NCBI GenBank assembly: GCA_004764695.1 | Contig: SMSO01000014.1 | Location: 5,942,029 to 6,006,028, forward strand | Length of the DNA: 64,000 nucleotides | Reading direction: 5' to 3' | Origin: Schizochytrium sp. TIO01 | Lineage: Eukaryota; Sar; Bigyra; Thraustochytrida; Thraustochytriidae | Shown: positions 48,135-59,166 of the stretch, one piece after another | How positions within the stretch are numbered: the first letter of the stretch is position 1 | How the letters are laid out: each line of letters opens with the position of its first letter | Position numbers and translations under genes: made by a program | Notes under the pieces: model-generated | Database searches by the model: none | Told to the model about the DNA's origin: nothing | The model's input: the letters and a program-made list of their open reading frames with translations, nothing else

Positions 48135-48395
48135 TTAGACATGCTTATCACTTTTTGCAAGCATCCACCACGCAGTGAAATCTTTTAGGTGCCCTGCCAC
48201 CACCCAATCACCATTTTCTTTGTGGTTGATTCTCACCATATCATTAACGACATCTAAGCGCACCACACTCTTCACATTTTTGTGAAGTGTCACGGTGATG
48301 CTGATTGACATCTCAGGAACACAATTTGAAATGTGAATCTTTACCCATTTCTTAGCTTGCCTTCCTTTTGCGTCCTGCCTGACGTAAGGTTGGTT
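48135..48395 (-). other. Orphan coding-looking segment without a good start codon
   Basis: The minus strand is open for 86 codons between an in-frame TGA (48396-48398) and TAA (48135-48137). Its translation has balanced, globular composition with alternating hydrophobic residues typical of beta strands (for example KKWVKIHIS, VKSVVRLDVV, GDWVVAGHL, FTAWWMLAKS). The only early ATG would leave 58 residues. It looks like an internal exon or a remnant; family unknown. Confidence 0.35.
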
Positions 48396-48398
48396 TCA

Positions 48399-49805
48399 TG
48401 ATGGCCGCAATTATCATTGCATCTCCTGTGTTCTATCTTCATTCCCTTTCTTATTTTTTTTTTACATTCATTCGTGCAACAAGTTGACAGCTCGCAAGAC
48501 TACTAAACCACCTGCCTGAACAAGATCATCCGAAGCTACTGTCAATGCTCTGATCTATCGTGAACACACTTTTGTACAGCATATGCCTTCTGACTTTGCT
48601 CTGTCTCCTGTCGCACGATTCCCATATATCATCCCTATAAAAGAAGAAAAGACTGTTAAAAGTAAATACCTCTTATATCTCAAATTTCTCCTCGTTCGAA
48701 CTCTCATGTTTACTTTGTTTCACTTGCATTTCTCGATGCTTTGGGGTCACAGCACTCGATCTAAAACACAAACTCTTGCTCATGTCATTTCAAAGTTGTT
48801 CAGCCTTGCTAAAACTTCTTGTGATGAAGAAGTAGTGATGTCATTTCTTTCAATAGATCTCCTTGTAAAACACACAATAATACAGTTTCTTTTGTGACCT
48901 CGTATTGTGTAGAATAGTAAGTCAAACTAATCATGCACAGACTTCGCACTTACGGTTTCTAGCTACAAAGGTAAGCATTAGGTACTATGCCCAACCTTCT
49001 GTCATGGGGCTTGTTGGCCCGCAGAAAACGCTTCGTCAGGTCTGACCTTTCATAAAGTAGAACCTTGGTAATATACTCATTTCGCGACAGATTTTTTTTC
49101 CAAGTATTAATTATCTTGCTTTAAGCTGTCTTGAAGATTCTAAGCCTAGCCCTACTAAAACGAATTTTGCGGCGGCAGTGATTTCAACCAACAAATTACC
49201 TTCAATGACACGAGCAGCGAATGCGTCTAGCCAATTTTACACTAGTACGATATGACATTCTTGATGCGTTGCTTTCTGCTGCTGTAAGTTTTATTGAAAC
49301 CAGTCCTGTCAGAAATACCGAAAATGTTGTAAACACAAGCGTCTGCATACTTGAGCAGTCACTAAAAGCTTCAAATTGGTTGTATATATAACATGCCAGA
49401 ACGCTTGGGATTTAAAGAAATATCCCCAAACAATCAAGTTATGAAGTACAACGTCTTAGTTTAGCTTGAAATACTACAAATCACACGTTTCGTCAAAGTA
49501 AAAATTTGAGATGTGCTAATTTTGGATGCCAATCATCTCGTGATAGAATTACAAATGACAACACCGCCACAGTACGATTTCAAATGTTTTGATTCCAATT
49601 TTTATCTTTATTTTCTAAAGTTATCTAGGATCCTAATTCAAAATGGATTATTGGGTTATTCTTTTACTCTTCCAGAGCAAAGTACCGCCCTGTGCATGAT
49701 CTACACAGGAACGCGTACGTTCTGTATAAAGCTACATACAAACCACCGTGGAGGGGCGGCCACAAGCTACAATTTCTTCAGTTTGATACACTGAGCCGAC
49801 TGTGC
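48399..49805. other. Intergenic region downstream of the formin gene
   Basis: An ATG-initiated 104-codon plus-strand frame (48583-48897) and others below 95 codons show no domain. I see no repeat array. The 3' end of the formin transcript must lie in the right-hand part. Confidence 0.45.
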
Positions 49806-52800
49806 TTAAAACATGATGAATTCGCTGGAGTCCGGAGCATCTGGATCACGAGACTGCTTTCCGGATGTCGCATCAAATTCGCTAACTTGCTTCTCATCGC
49901 CATACATATCATCAAGCTTATCTGCGCTAGTCTTCTTCTTCAAGGTTACATTTGCAAAGGCTGGTTTCTTGACTTCAGATTCCTGCTCTAAAGGAGCACT
50001 AGCAACATGTACTCCCTCGGATGATTTTTTACGGCCCAACATCTTAGTAGCAGCAGCAGAAATTGCTTCCATATCAGGGTTTCCAGGTGCATTGACTTCA
50101 CCTGTCGGGGGCTGAGGAGCGTTACTCGTTCGACCTAGAAGCTTGCTTGCAGCCGAGAATTTCCCGGTGCTGCTTCCTTTCTTATTAACAGGGGCATCTG
50201 TATCACCAGCAGGTTCTTCAAGCGAACTGCTTTCAACTGAGGTTTTACGACCAAGCATCTTTGATGCCGCAGCTGAGATGTCTGCAAGTCCAGGTTTACC
50301 GGGCATCACGTCGTCACCGGCACTCTTAGTGGCCGCGGGAGCGTCTTGAGACTTTTTACTGCCAAGCATCTTTGATGCCGCAGCTGAGATATCTGCAAGT
50401 CCAGGTTTACCGGGCATCACGTCGTCACCGGCACTCTTAGTGGCCGCGGGAGCGTCTTGAGACTTTTTACTGCCAAGCATCTTTGATGCCGCAGCTGAGA
50501 TGTCTGCAAGTCCAGGTTTACCGGGCATCACATCGTCACCGGCACTCTTGGTGGCCGCGGGAGCGTCTTGAGACTTTTTACTGCCAAGCATCTTTGATGC
50601 CGCAGCTGAGATATCTGCAAGTCCAGGTTTACCGGGCATCACATCGTCACCGGCACTCTTGGTGGCCGCGGGAGCGTCTTGAGACTTTTTACTGCCAAGC
50701 ATCTTTGATGCCGCAGCTGAGATATCTGCAAGTCCAGGTTTACCGGGCATCACGTCGTCACCGGCACTCTTAGTGGCCGCGGGAGCGTCCTTGAGACTTT
50801 TTACTGCCAAGCATCTTTGATGCCGCAGCTGAGATATCTGCAAGTCCAGGTTTACCGGGCATCACATCGTCACCGGCACTCTTGGTGGCCGCGGGAGCGT
50901 CTTGAGACTTTTTACTGCCAAGCATCTTTGATGCCGCAGCTGAGATATCTGCAAGTCCAGGTTTACCGGGCATCACATCGTCACCGGCACTCTTGGTGGC
51001 CGCGGGAGCGTCTTGAGACTTTTTACTGCCAAGCATCTTTGATGCCGCAGCTGAGATATCTGCAAGTCCAGGTTTACCGGGCATCACATCGTCACTGGCA
51101 CTCTTAGTGGCTGCGGGAGCGTCTTGGGACTTTTTACGACCGAGCATCTTCGATGCCGCAGCTGAGATGTCAGCAAGCCCTGGTTTACTTGAATCAAAGG
51201 CACTACTTTCATCTGTTTCACCGTTATTAGGACTTCCTTCTTCGCCGCCTCCTGAGCCTTTGGAAAGATTTGCTTGATTCTTTTCTGCGGATTCTTCAGA
51301 TGAGCCGTCATCTTCTTCCCCTGTTTTCTTGGTAGTCTTCTTCTTGGTTTTGCTGGCCCCATCTTCCTTCTTTGATTTTCCATCACTTCCATCATCGCCA
51401 GACTTCTTCTTTTTCTTTTTCTTCTTGTCGCCACCTGCGCTATCATCACCGTCGTCTTTCCCAGCAGGGTCCTTCATTTTAGACTTGGTTTTAGTACCAG
51501 CTTTGTCCTTTGCCTTAGCATCGTTTGCCTTCTTCTCGTTTGCTGCTTTCTCCAGTTTTTCTTTTTGTCGTTTAACGCGGAGGTATTTTTGGCGTGCAGC
51601 ATCGTTCTCGTTGAGTGCAAGCTCGAAATCAGCAAAAAAGCCTTGCAACATTCGAAAAAGGACTTCGGAAGTTGTAGCACCGTCTTCGCAAAAGTAGTCT
51701 AAAACAGATTTAAATGAATCTTCCGTCTCAGTCGCGGTTTTTCGAAGTTCTTCCAGAGATGAAGACGCCTCTTTATAGAATCGATTCAGACCTAGCGCAA
51801 ATGCTTGGTCCTCTTCTGTCATGGCGTCTCGCTTAGCAGGGTCCTCTAAAACGTTAGCAACAACCTTCACTTCATTCTCGAGCGCCTTAATACCGTTTTC
51901 TAAAACTTGTAACTGGGCTAGTGCATTAGTCAATGAGACGTTAGAGGCAGAACGAACATCATCTGTCTCTGATTTAATGAAAGAAACCAGCTCTACCTGA
52001 CGAGTTTGGATAAGCATCACCATGTAATGAAGCGCTGTTGTTTTAGACTGGTAGCTCTTCACAGTCCGCAACTTTGACAATGAATCAAGCATAAAGCCTT
52101 CCGCTAGACGAGTAGGGGGTGCATCTTCACCTTCATTCAAAAAGTTGCCTAGAGCAAGAATAATTTCTAGGATTCGACGGAGCTTTTTGCTCTCCAAAAT
52201 CTGTTTGCATGCCTTACTTAGCACCTCAAAGTCAATGTGGGCCTCGTCATACGACTCATCGAACTTGAGCTTGTACAAAAAGCAATTCACTCGCTGTTTG
52301 TAGCGCGGAATGTCCATAAGGTCCAAGAAATATGCCTCTGCTTTCTCTAATTCATTGCGGTCACCCTCAAATGCCTGCAAAGTCTTCTCTTCCTCGGGAG
52401 TCGGCAATAGCCCGAGTGTGGACCGAACGTCTTCATGAGATACTGCCTCCGGCACCTCCAATGTGTAAAGACATTGTCGAATCATCTTGCTATCAATGCC
52501 ATGGCCCTTCATACGCGAAAGAACAATCGAAATATTATTGGAGCGTTGCGCGTCTAGAAGTTGCTTCTTTGCTTCTTTCTTTGCCTTCTTCTTCTTTGCA
52601 CCATCGGCACCCTCCTCCTTAGCCTTGGCCGCCTTTTCACGCTCCTTGCGACGTTCCTGCTCTGACATATTGAATGTAAAGTAATCATTCATCTCCTTCA
52701 CCTCGCGTTGCTCGAACATAAACTTTGAAGTTTTGTTCCACAATGTTCGCTCCTCCAATTTTGACAAAGTTTGTTTGGTGACCTTGCGCCAATGCAGCTT

Positions 52801-55800
52801 TCGGCGTACAATCTTGTCTGGTTTCTTCTCTACAGGTTTGGGTTTAGGTTTTGCCTTCTCTACCTTTTTGGTCTCCTTGCCTTCCTCTCCGGCGGCTGGG
52901 ATCAGAGTTTCAGGGTCCATATCGAGGTACTTTGGATCAAGTCCCTTGCTTGTCATCTTCACCTCCACTGCTCCACGAGGTACCTTCACAGCAAGCATCT
53001 TGATGAAAGGTGAGTAGCGTTCATCATCCTTTAGCTTGACCATCTTAACACCGCTGTCACCCTCGTCATCTCCATCATCTTCGCCTTCAGCTGGAATTTC
53101 AGACTCGGGATCCAAATCTAGATATTTAGGGTCCAAGCCTTTATTACGCATCTTCAGCTCGACGGCTCCTCTAGGCACCATTACGGCAAGCATCTTGAAA
53201 AAGGGCGAGTACCGCTCGTCATCTTTCAGCTTCACCATCTTCTTCTTTTTCTTAGCCTTCTTGGCCTTCTTGGGTTCATCCTTATCTTCTTCGCCCTCTG
53301 CCGGAATCTCAGTTTCAGGGTCCATATCGAGATATTTGGGGTCAAGTCCCTTACTCTGCATTTTAACTTCAACCGCACCCCGAGGCACCTTGACCGCAAG
53401 CATTTTGAAAAACGGAGAATATCGAGGATCATCCTTAAGCTTGATCATTTTTTTCCCTCCTTCCTTTGGCACTGCTGGGGCGGGATCATTAGGGTCCCTG
53501 TCAAGCATATTTGGGTCGAGACCTTCAGCAATCATTTTGTTTTTAATGGCTTGCGGAGGCACCTTAACCGCAAGCATCTTAAAGAACTTCCCATAGCGGG
53601 GGTCATCTTTCAAGGCTACGGTAGGCTCGTCCTCCCCCTCGTCATCATCGTCATCACCTGGCATAGGTGGAGCCGGGTGATCAGGGTCCTTGTCAATCAT
53701 CGAAGGATCTAGACCTTCGGCTTCCATTTTATTCTTGATTGCTTGTGGAGGTACCCGAACAGCGAGCATCTTGAAAAACTTGCCATACCGCGGATCATCT
53801 TTGAGAGCAACCGTAGGGACTTTTGCTTTAGCTCCGCCTTCCGCACCTGGCATTGGAGGTGCAGGATCATTCGGATCTTTATCAATCATGTCAGGGTCCA
53901 AGCCCTCAGCCTCCATCTTGTTCTTGATAGCTTGTGGTGGCACACGAACAGCAAGCATCTTGAAAAACTTGCCATACCGCGGGTCATCTTTAAGAGCCAC
54001 TGCGGCGGGTGCTTCGTCCTTTTTCTCTTCGCCAGGCATTGGAGGCGCAGGATCATTCGGATCTTTATCAATCATGTCAGGGTCCAAGCCCTCAGCCTCC
54101 ATTTTATTCTTGATAGCTTGTGGTGGCACACGAACAGCAAGCATCTTGAAAAACTTGCCATACCGCGGGTCATCTTTAAGAGCCACTGCGGCGGGTGCTT
54201 CGTCCTTTTTCTCTTCGCCGGGCATAGGAGGTGCGGGATCATTCGGATCTTTATCGATCATGTCAGGATCCAGACCTTCGGCTTCCATCTTATTCTTAAT
54301 AGCTTGCACAGGGACTTTCACAGCCAGCATCTTAAAGAACTTTCCATACCTGGGGTCATCTTTAAGAGCGATTGCGGCGGGTGCTTCATCTTTTTTCTCT
54401 TCACCAGGCATTGGCGGAGCTGGGTCCTCGGGGTTCTTGTCAATCATGTCCGGATCAAGACCTTCTGCCTCCATTTTGTTTTTGATAGCTTGAACAGGGA
54501 CTTTCACAGCCAGCATCTTAAAGAACTTTCCATAGCGAGGGTCATCCTTCAGCTTCGTAACGATAGGACCGTCTTCCTTAGTTTCCTCACCGGGCATAGG
54601 CGGCGCAGGGTCGTTTGGATCCTTGTCAATCATCTCAGGATCGAGACCTTCTGCTTCCATCTTATTCTTGATCGCTTGGGCTGGGACTTTTACGGCAAGC
54701 ATTTTGAAAAATTTTCCATATCGAGGGTCATCCTTTAGTTTAACAGGACCGCTATCCTTCGTTGCTTGGTCCCCAAAGATCACTGCCGGATCTACTCCTT
54801 TTTCACGCAACATAGCTTCAACTTGAGCGCGTGTTAAAGTGTCGCCAGCATTTGATTTAGGCTCCTCCTTAGGTGCCGGCCTGGGTGTTTGTGCCTCTGG
54901 TGCTTGAGGTGGTGCAACGCCCGCTTTTGCAGCTAGAGCTGCTGCGATAGCATTGCCTGCTGACATGATACCTCCCTTGGGAGAATTGAGCTTTGCATTT
55001 ACCCCATCTTCAACTGACGGAATGGGAGGCGCCTCTGGAAATGAGCTACGATTGATTGGTTTCAGATCAGGAACATGAGAGCCATCGGCGGTACTAGGTA
55101 CAACATGACCATTTGCCTGCTGCACGCGTAAAGCCGTGTTTTCTTCATTCAACTTGGTGCACTCTTCTTCCTTCGCAGATACCTCTTCCACTAGACGTTG
55201 TGTTTCAGCTTCTATTAAAAGTTGGGCTTCCCACCTTCCCCATGCACGAATGACGCGGGACCGCGCCTGTCTTAACAAAAACGAGCGAAGTAGCATTGCC
55301 CCTGCTCGATGCATTGGCGAGACGTTTACAGGCTCTGCGGTGGCTTCGAGGTCCGAGCCACCGATTCCATCCAAGCTGATCGAAGGAAGTGCATTGAAGT
55401 CAATCTCACTGATGGAATCTCCGCCCAAAGATCCACTGGCTTGTGACCGAATTCGCACGCGATGCTCCGCTTGACCGGCGCTACTAGCACCGCCAACACT
55501 ACCTTCTACATCTTCAGAGAACCGAGCGGTATTTCCTTCCTCTTCCCCAACCTCTTCATACTGTGCATCTTCTTCTGGCTCATCGAAGCTGCCGTTCATA
55601 AGTCCAGTAACTACACCTCCATTGATCATCTGAGACAAGGTCACTCGCTCAAGCTCCCCTGTGTCAAGATTTCTCACCATAAAGGTCTCCTCCTCGTCAC
55701 TGTATGGCGTTACGTCTTCGTCAGAGCCCTCGTCAACCAAAGAGTACGAGGCTTTGCCCTTTGTAGCTTGCTTAACTTGCTCAGAAGAGAGAAGCTCCTG

Positions 55801-58101
55801 GACCTCTTCGAATCGCCGAGTTGAAACTTGGCGTTCCAAAAAAGAGGCCCGAGGTGAACCACCGCGGGAGCTCTTACGTTCTAGTCCAGTACGAGGCGAC
55901 CTTGATGACCCTGGACTTACATTGGTTCGAAGACTTTGAGATCTTTGCCGACTCTCAGCTGGCAGCGGAGACTGAGGTGTTTCAAGACTACGAGCTCTTG
56001 ACCGCCAGCTTACATCTAGCGGCGGAAGATGCGGCTTTCCAGGCGATCTAGGTTCCTGGTCATCCACGGACATTTTCTGTACAGATGCCTCTGCATTGCT
56101 TGCTCTGGCAAGCTCTCCCTCCTGAGATGTGTTAATGGCTCCTGGTGTAGTAGGTCTATTTTGTGAATCCATACTTTCTGAACGAGATTTCAAGTTATCA
56201 GCATTCGACTTTGCAGACTTTGCAGAGGCAGAGCTCGTTGTACGACTTCGCCCTGCCTTTGGTGACGCCAATACTGACTTGTTCTGATCAGGTACATCGA
56301 CAATCACATCTGTGTTCTTTGATGAAGTGCTTGATCTCACAGAGCTAGTATCATCCACTTTACTGTTTGTAGTAGGTTCCTCGTCACTGTTTTTCTCGGA
56401 ATTGTTTACTTGTGTCAGTGGCTCTTCTCGTTGCTCATTTGGCAATGCCGAAGGGCTCGTGATACCTGATGCAGACGCCACGCTTCCGGAACGCGATCTC
56501 GCAGTATCAACATTCGACTTTGTTGGCTTTGCAGACTTGACAGAGGCGGAACTTGTTGCACGGCTTCGCCCTTCCTTTGGTGATGTCAAAGCTGTCTTGT
56601 TCTGATCAGCTACATCGACAATCGCATTTGCGCTCTTTGATGAAGTCCTTGATCTCATAGAACAAGCATCATCCACTTCACTATTCGTGGTAGGCTCTTT
56701 ACCAGTGTTGTCCTCAGCATTATGTTCTAGTGTTAGTGATTCTTCTCCATGTTCACTTGGCGTTGTCATTTTGCTTGATGTAGACGCCACGCTTCCTGAA
56801 CGAGACTTTACATTATCAGCATTCGACTTTGTTGACTTTGCAGACTTGACAGAGGCGGAACTTGTTGCACGGCTTCGCCCTTCCTTTGGTGATGTCAAAG
56901 CTGTCTTGTTCTGATCAGCTACATCGACAATCGCATTTGCGCTCTTTGATGAAGTCCTTGATCCCATAGAACAAGCATCATCCACTTCACTATTCGTGGT
57001 AGGCTCTTTACCAGTGTTGTCCTCAGCATTATGTTCTAGTGTTAATGATTCTTCTCCATGTTCACTCGGGGCTGTCATTTTGCTTGATGTAGACGCCATG
57101 CTTCCTGAGCGAGATTTCATGTTACCAACATTCGACTTTGCGGACTTGGCTGAGGCAGAGCTTGATGTACGGCTTCGCCCTTCCTTAATTGATACCGATG
57201 CCAATGCCTGTTTATTGCCATCAGCCAAGTCTACCCCGCCCTCATTCTTAGACAAATTCATTGGCTGCGTAGAGTTTGTTTCAGATGATTCACCATTTGC
57301 AGTGGATTCTCCATTGCTTTCCCCTCGAGCTGTTTCCCTTTCCACAGTGGAAACCTGTGGGGGTGGTGGTGGTAAGAATTGCGCCTCCTCGGTATTAACG
57401 GGCTCTTCAGAAGCAATAACGACTCCCTCGGCGTGCGCTTCATCCACAGAAGAAGATTCCTTAGTTTGCTCTGAAGAGTCCAGTTGTGAAGTGTTTTCAT
57501 TTTCAAACTTCTCTAACGAAACAGCATTTTCCGGCTCTGGGCAAGAGTTTTGGGCAGATTTATTATTGTCCAAATCACTATTACCATGAGAATCAGAGGA
57601 GCCTGCTCGAGATCCTCTCGAGGAGTTACTTTTCTTCTCACGAGAAGTGCTTGAGTCTCCTTGATTTGTCTGGTGTTCGTCCTTGTCCATGTTTTCTTCT
57701 TCAATTTGCTTCATAATTCCTGCGGCCTCGTTTTCCTGTGCAGCAACAATGCTATCACGAGAAGCTTCCCCCTTTCCATTTTTGTTTCCTATTGCTGCTG
57801 GTGCAGTGGGCGATGAAGCTGAACACTCCGCTTTGGCGATGTTGTTTTCGGATGTTTCCGTTTTAGCCCCAAGAATGTCCACCTCCTTGTGCAGAGCGTC
57901 AGCATCTCCCTGAGAAGCGGCTCTTGACTTTTGACGAGTGTGAGCTGGGCTCGGGGGTGGTTCTGAGGATTTGGAGCGCTCCTTCTCAGCTCGCGAAATG
58001 ACTCCTTCGGCTGCAGAGCTATCTTTGACCTCAAAATCCTGCTCGTCCTCGTTTTTGTCGTTGTCGATCTCGCCGGCTTGCAAGATCTTGCGCATAAACA
58101 T
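49806..58101 (-). CDS. Giant formin (FH2 actin nucleator) with one frameshift in its C-terminal repeats
   Basis: The main frame runs from the ATG at 58101 (an in-frame TAG lies 26 bases upstream) through 2443 codons. Layout: residues 1-850, Ser-rich and disordered, with a 103-residue repeat (about 56210-57170); about 954-1000, a basic amphipathic helix and coiled coil (RAWGRWEAQ onward); about 1118-1735, ten repeats resembling the CCDC53/DUF2360 motif; about 1760-2185, the FH2 domain, beginning KLHWRKV and containing the hallmark GNFLNEG with GFMLDSLSKLR; then a Lys-rich linker and a 37-residue tandem array. No FH1 polyproline region precedes FH2. An extra C at 50789-50790 within one array unit shifts the frame to a stop at 50770. 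The other frame continues the same repeats to the true-looking end (SSEFIMF) at 49806, giving about 2,760 residues if joined. It should nucleate or elongate actin filaments as an FH2 dimer; N-terminal GBD/FH3 regulatory domains are not evident. Confidence 0.88.
50230..51200 (-). repeat. 111-bp (37-residue) tandem array in the formin C-terminus
   Basis: Nine units at a 111-base period (landmarks at 50255, 50366, 50477, 50588, 50699, 50811, 50922, 51033 and 51144), encoding a unit that begins PGLADISAAASKMLG. Central units differ by only one to three bases, chiefly at synonymous CAC/CAT, TTA/TTG or ATC/ATG sites; the outer units and two further relatives at about 50040 and 50150 are diverged. 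One interval is 112 bases, owing to an inserted C. Confidence 0.95.
52900..54750 (-). repeat. Ten CCDC53/DUF2360-like repeats upstream of FH2
   Basis: Each repeat of about 55-65 residues has the core L-K-D-D-x-R-Y, F-F-K-M-L-A-V, V-P, K-x-K-M and G-L-D-P. The seven N-terminal units are of one class (YGKFFKML then QAIKNKMEAEGLDP) and end in D-P-A-P-P-M-P-G. The last three are a second class (YSPFFKML then RGAVEVKM and KGLDPKYLD) with acidic/basic linkers. Two separate duplication histories are therefore visible. Confidence 0.9.
56210..57170 (-). repeat. 309-bp (103-residue) repeats in the formin N-terminus
   Basis: Two copies, at about 56536-56844 and 56845-57153, are nearly identical at a 309-base offset; more diverged copies flank them on both sides. 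Units are Ser/Lys-rich (SRSGS, TSSASVKSAKS) with an acidic centre. Confidence 0.9.
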
Positions 58102-58535
58102 GGTTCTAAAGCTTTCCAGTCTAGACTATCCTCACCCTTAGCACCCCGTCGATAAGATTCGCCGCTAACCTCGCTCTCCAAACCGTTCTGCAGCTTGCGT
58201 AGGTTTTCCCTTTCAGAAGTATTTCGCTCTAGATTTTCGATGTACAGCTGGTGCACAAGCAAATCAACCACAGTGAAAGTTTGTTGAACGGAGGTGCAAA
58301 CGCCGAGTGCGGCCAGACGCCGCTCCCAGATAGACTCAAACCAAGTAAACACACACGCTGCGAAGCCTCCGAGGCCTCGCGGCGCGTATGCTGCTGCTCT
58401 TGCGGCTCTCGCGAGGCCGCCACCGCAATCCTGCTCTGCCAGCTCCGCGCGGACTCGGCCAGAGTCGTTGTCCTCCTCTGCGCTTCTCTTCTTGTGCACG
58501 GAATGTCCACTATTCCTATACTCTACTTTCCGCAC
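58077..58535 (-). other. Possible upstream exon and 59-bp intron of the formin
   Basis: A minus-strand frame without ATG is open from 58535 to beyond 58135 and has protein-like sequence near its end (IENLERNTSERENLRKLQNG). At 58135 it meets GTGAGG, a good 5' splice site. A 3' site AG at 58077 would remove 59 bases and join in phase to the formin frame at AGEIDNDK, skipping the ATG at 58101. This would give the formin a longer N-terminus. It rests on splice consensus and reading frame only; the segment may simply be the 5' leader. Confidence 0.3.
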
Positions 58536-58892
58536 GTATACTTCACTTGCAGCTTATGCGGGAACCAGCGCGGAACATTCCGGGCTCTGCGTAGCGCTGC
58601 CTAGCTGACTCCTATGTTCCTCTGTATCAGGTTTGCAAGTAGGATAAAACTTCTTCTCCAGTTTAGTTGATATCTGATTCCTTGCAAAACCGAGTCGAGG
58701 TCGCCTCCGGTGGGACTCACTCTCGCACGGTGGAAGCGGAGGCGGTGGCGCAGAGGCAGAGGCCGGCGCCGCGGGTGCTCCAAGGATTTCACGCGCCGCC
58801 TCTACGCGTGCACCGGCGAGCTCAAAACCTCGCTGAGGCTGCGTCTGCGGAAATTGGCGGCTCGTGATTCCTGAGCTCACGCGCATACTGGT

Positions 58893-58933
58893 ATACATAT
58901 AAATATATATATATTTATATATATATATATATC
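58893..58933. repeat. (TA)n tract in a divergent promoter region
   Basis: About 40 bases of alternating AT between the formin (minus) and sorting-nexin (plus) genes. The 1.06 kb between their start codons must hold both promoters. Confidence 0.85.
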
Positions 58934-59166
58934 AAAACATCCTTTGATAAGAGGAGTTACGGGTTTGCAGATCATTCATACACGCTTGTGAGAGGGGGGA
59001 GCCACAGTAAGGCCAGACCAGCTGCATAGATTCTAAGAGTCTGAGTTTATCCAGCTGGTTAAAAAGCTCGACTGATTCCACTTGTTTCGGATTGGACCAC
59101 TCTGCGATCCGTAATAAGATTGGACCTCGGACCTATCCTGCAGGTCCTTGGCCTTGCAAATTGAAG

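Noticed and set aside
48583-48897. 104-codon plus-strand frame with ATG
   Set aside because: Leu/Phe/Ser-rich translation with no domain and no supporting context; chance in AT-rich DNA.
50483-51107. Plus-strand frames with a repeated MPQLRYLQVQVYRAS unit
   Set aside because: They are antisense shadows of the 111-bp formin repeats.
53690-54738. Plus-strand 267- and 331-codon repetitive frames
   Set aside because: Antisense shadows of the ten CCDC53-like repeats; their regularity comes from the real minus-strand coding sequence.
57789-58097. Continuation of the upstream open frame inside the formin gene
   Set aside because: It overlaps the long formin frame, which has far stronger support; only the part before 58135 is considered a possible exon.
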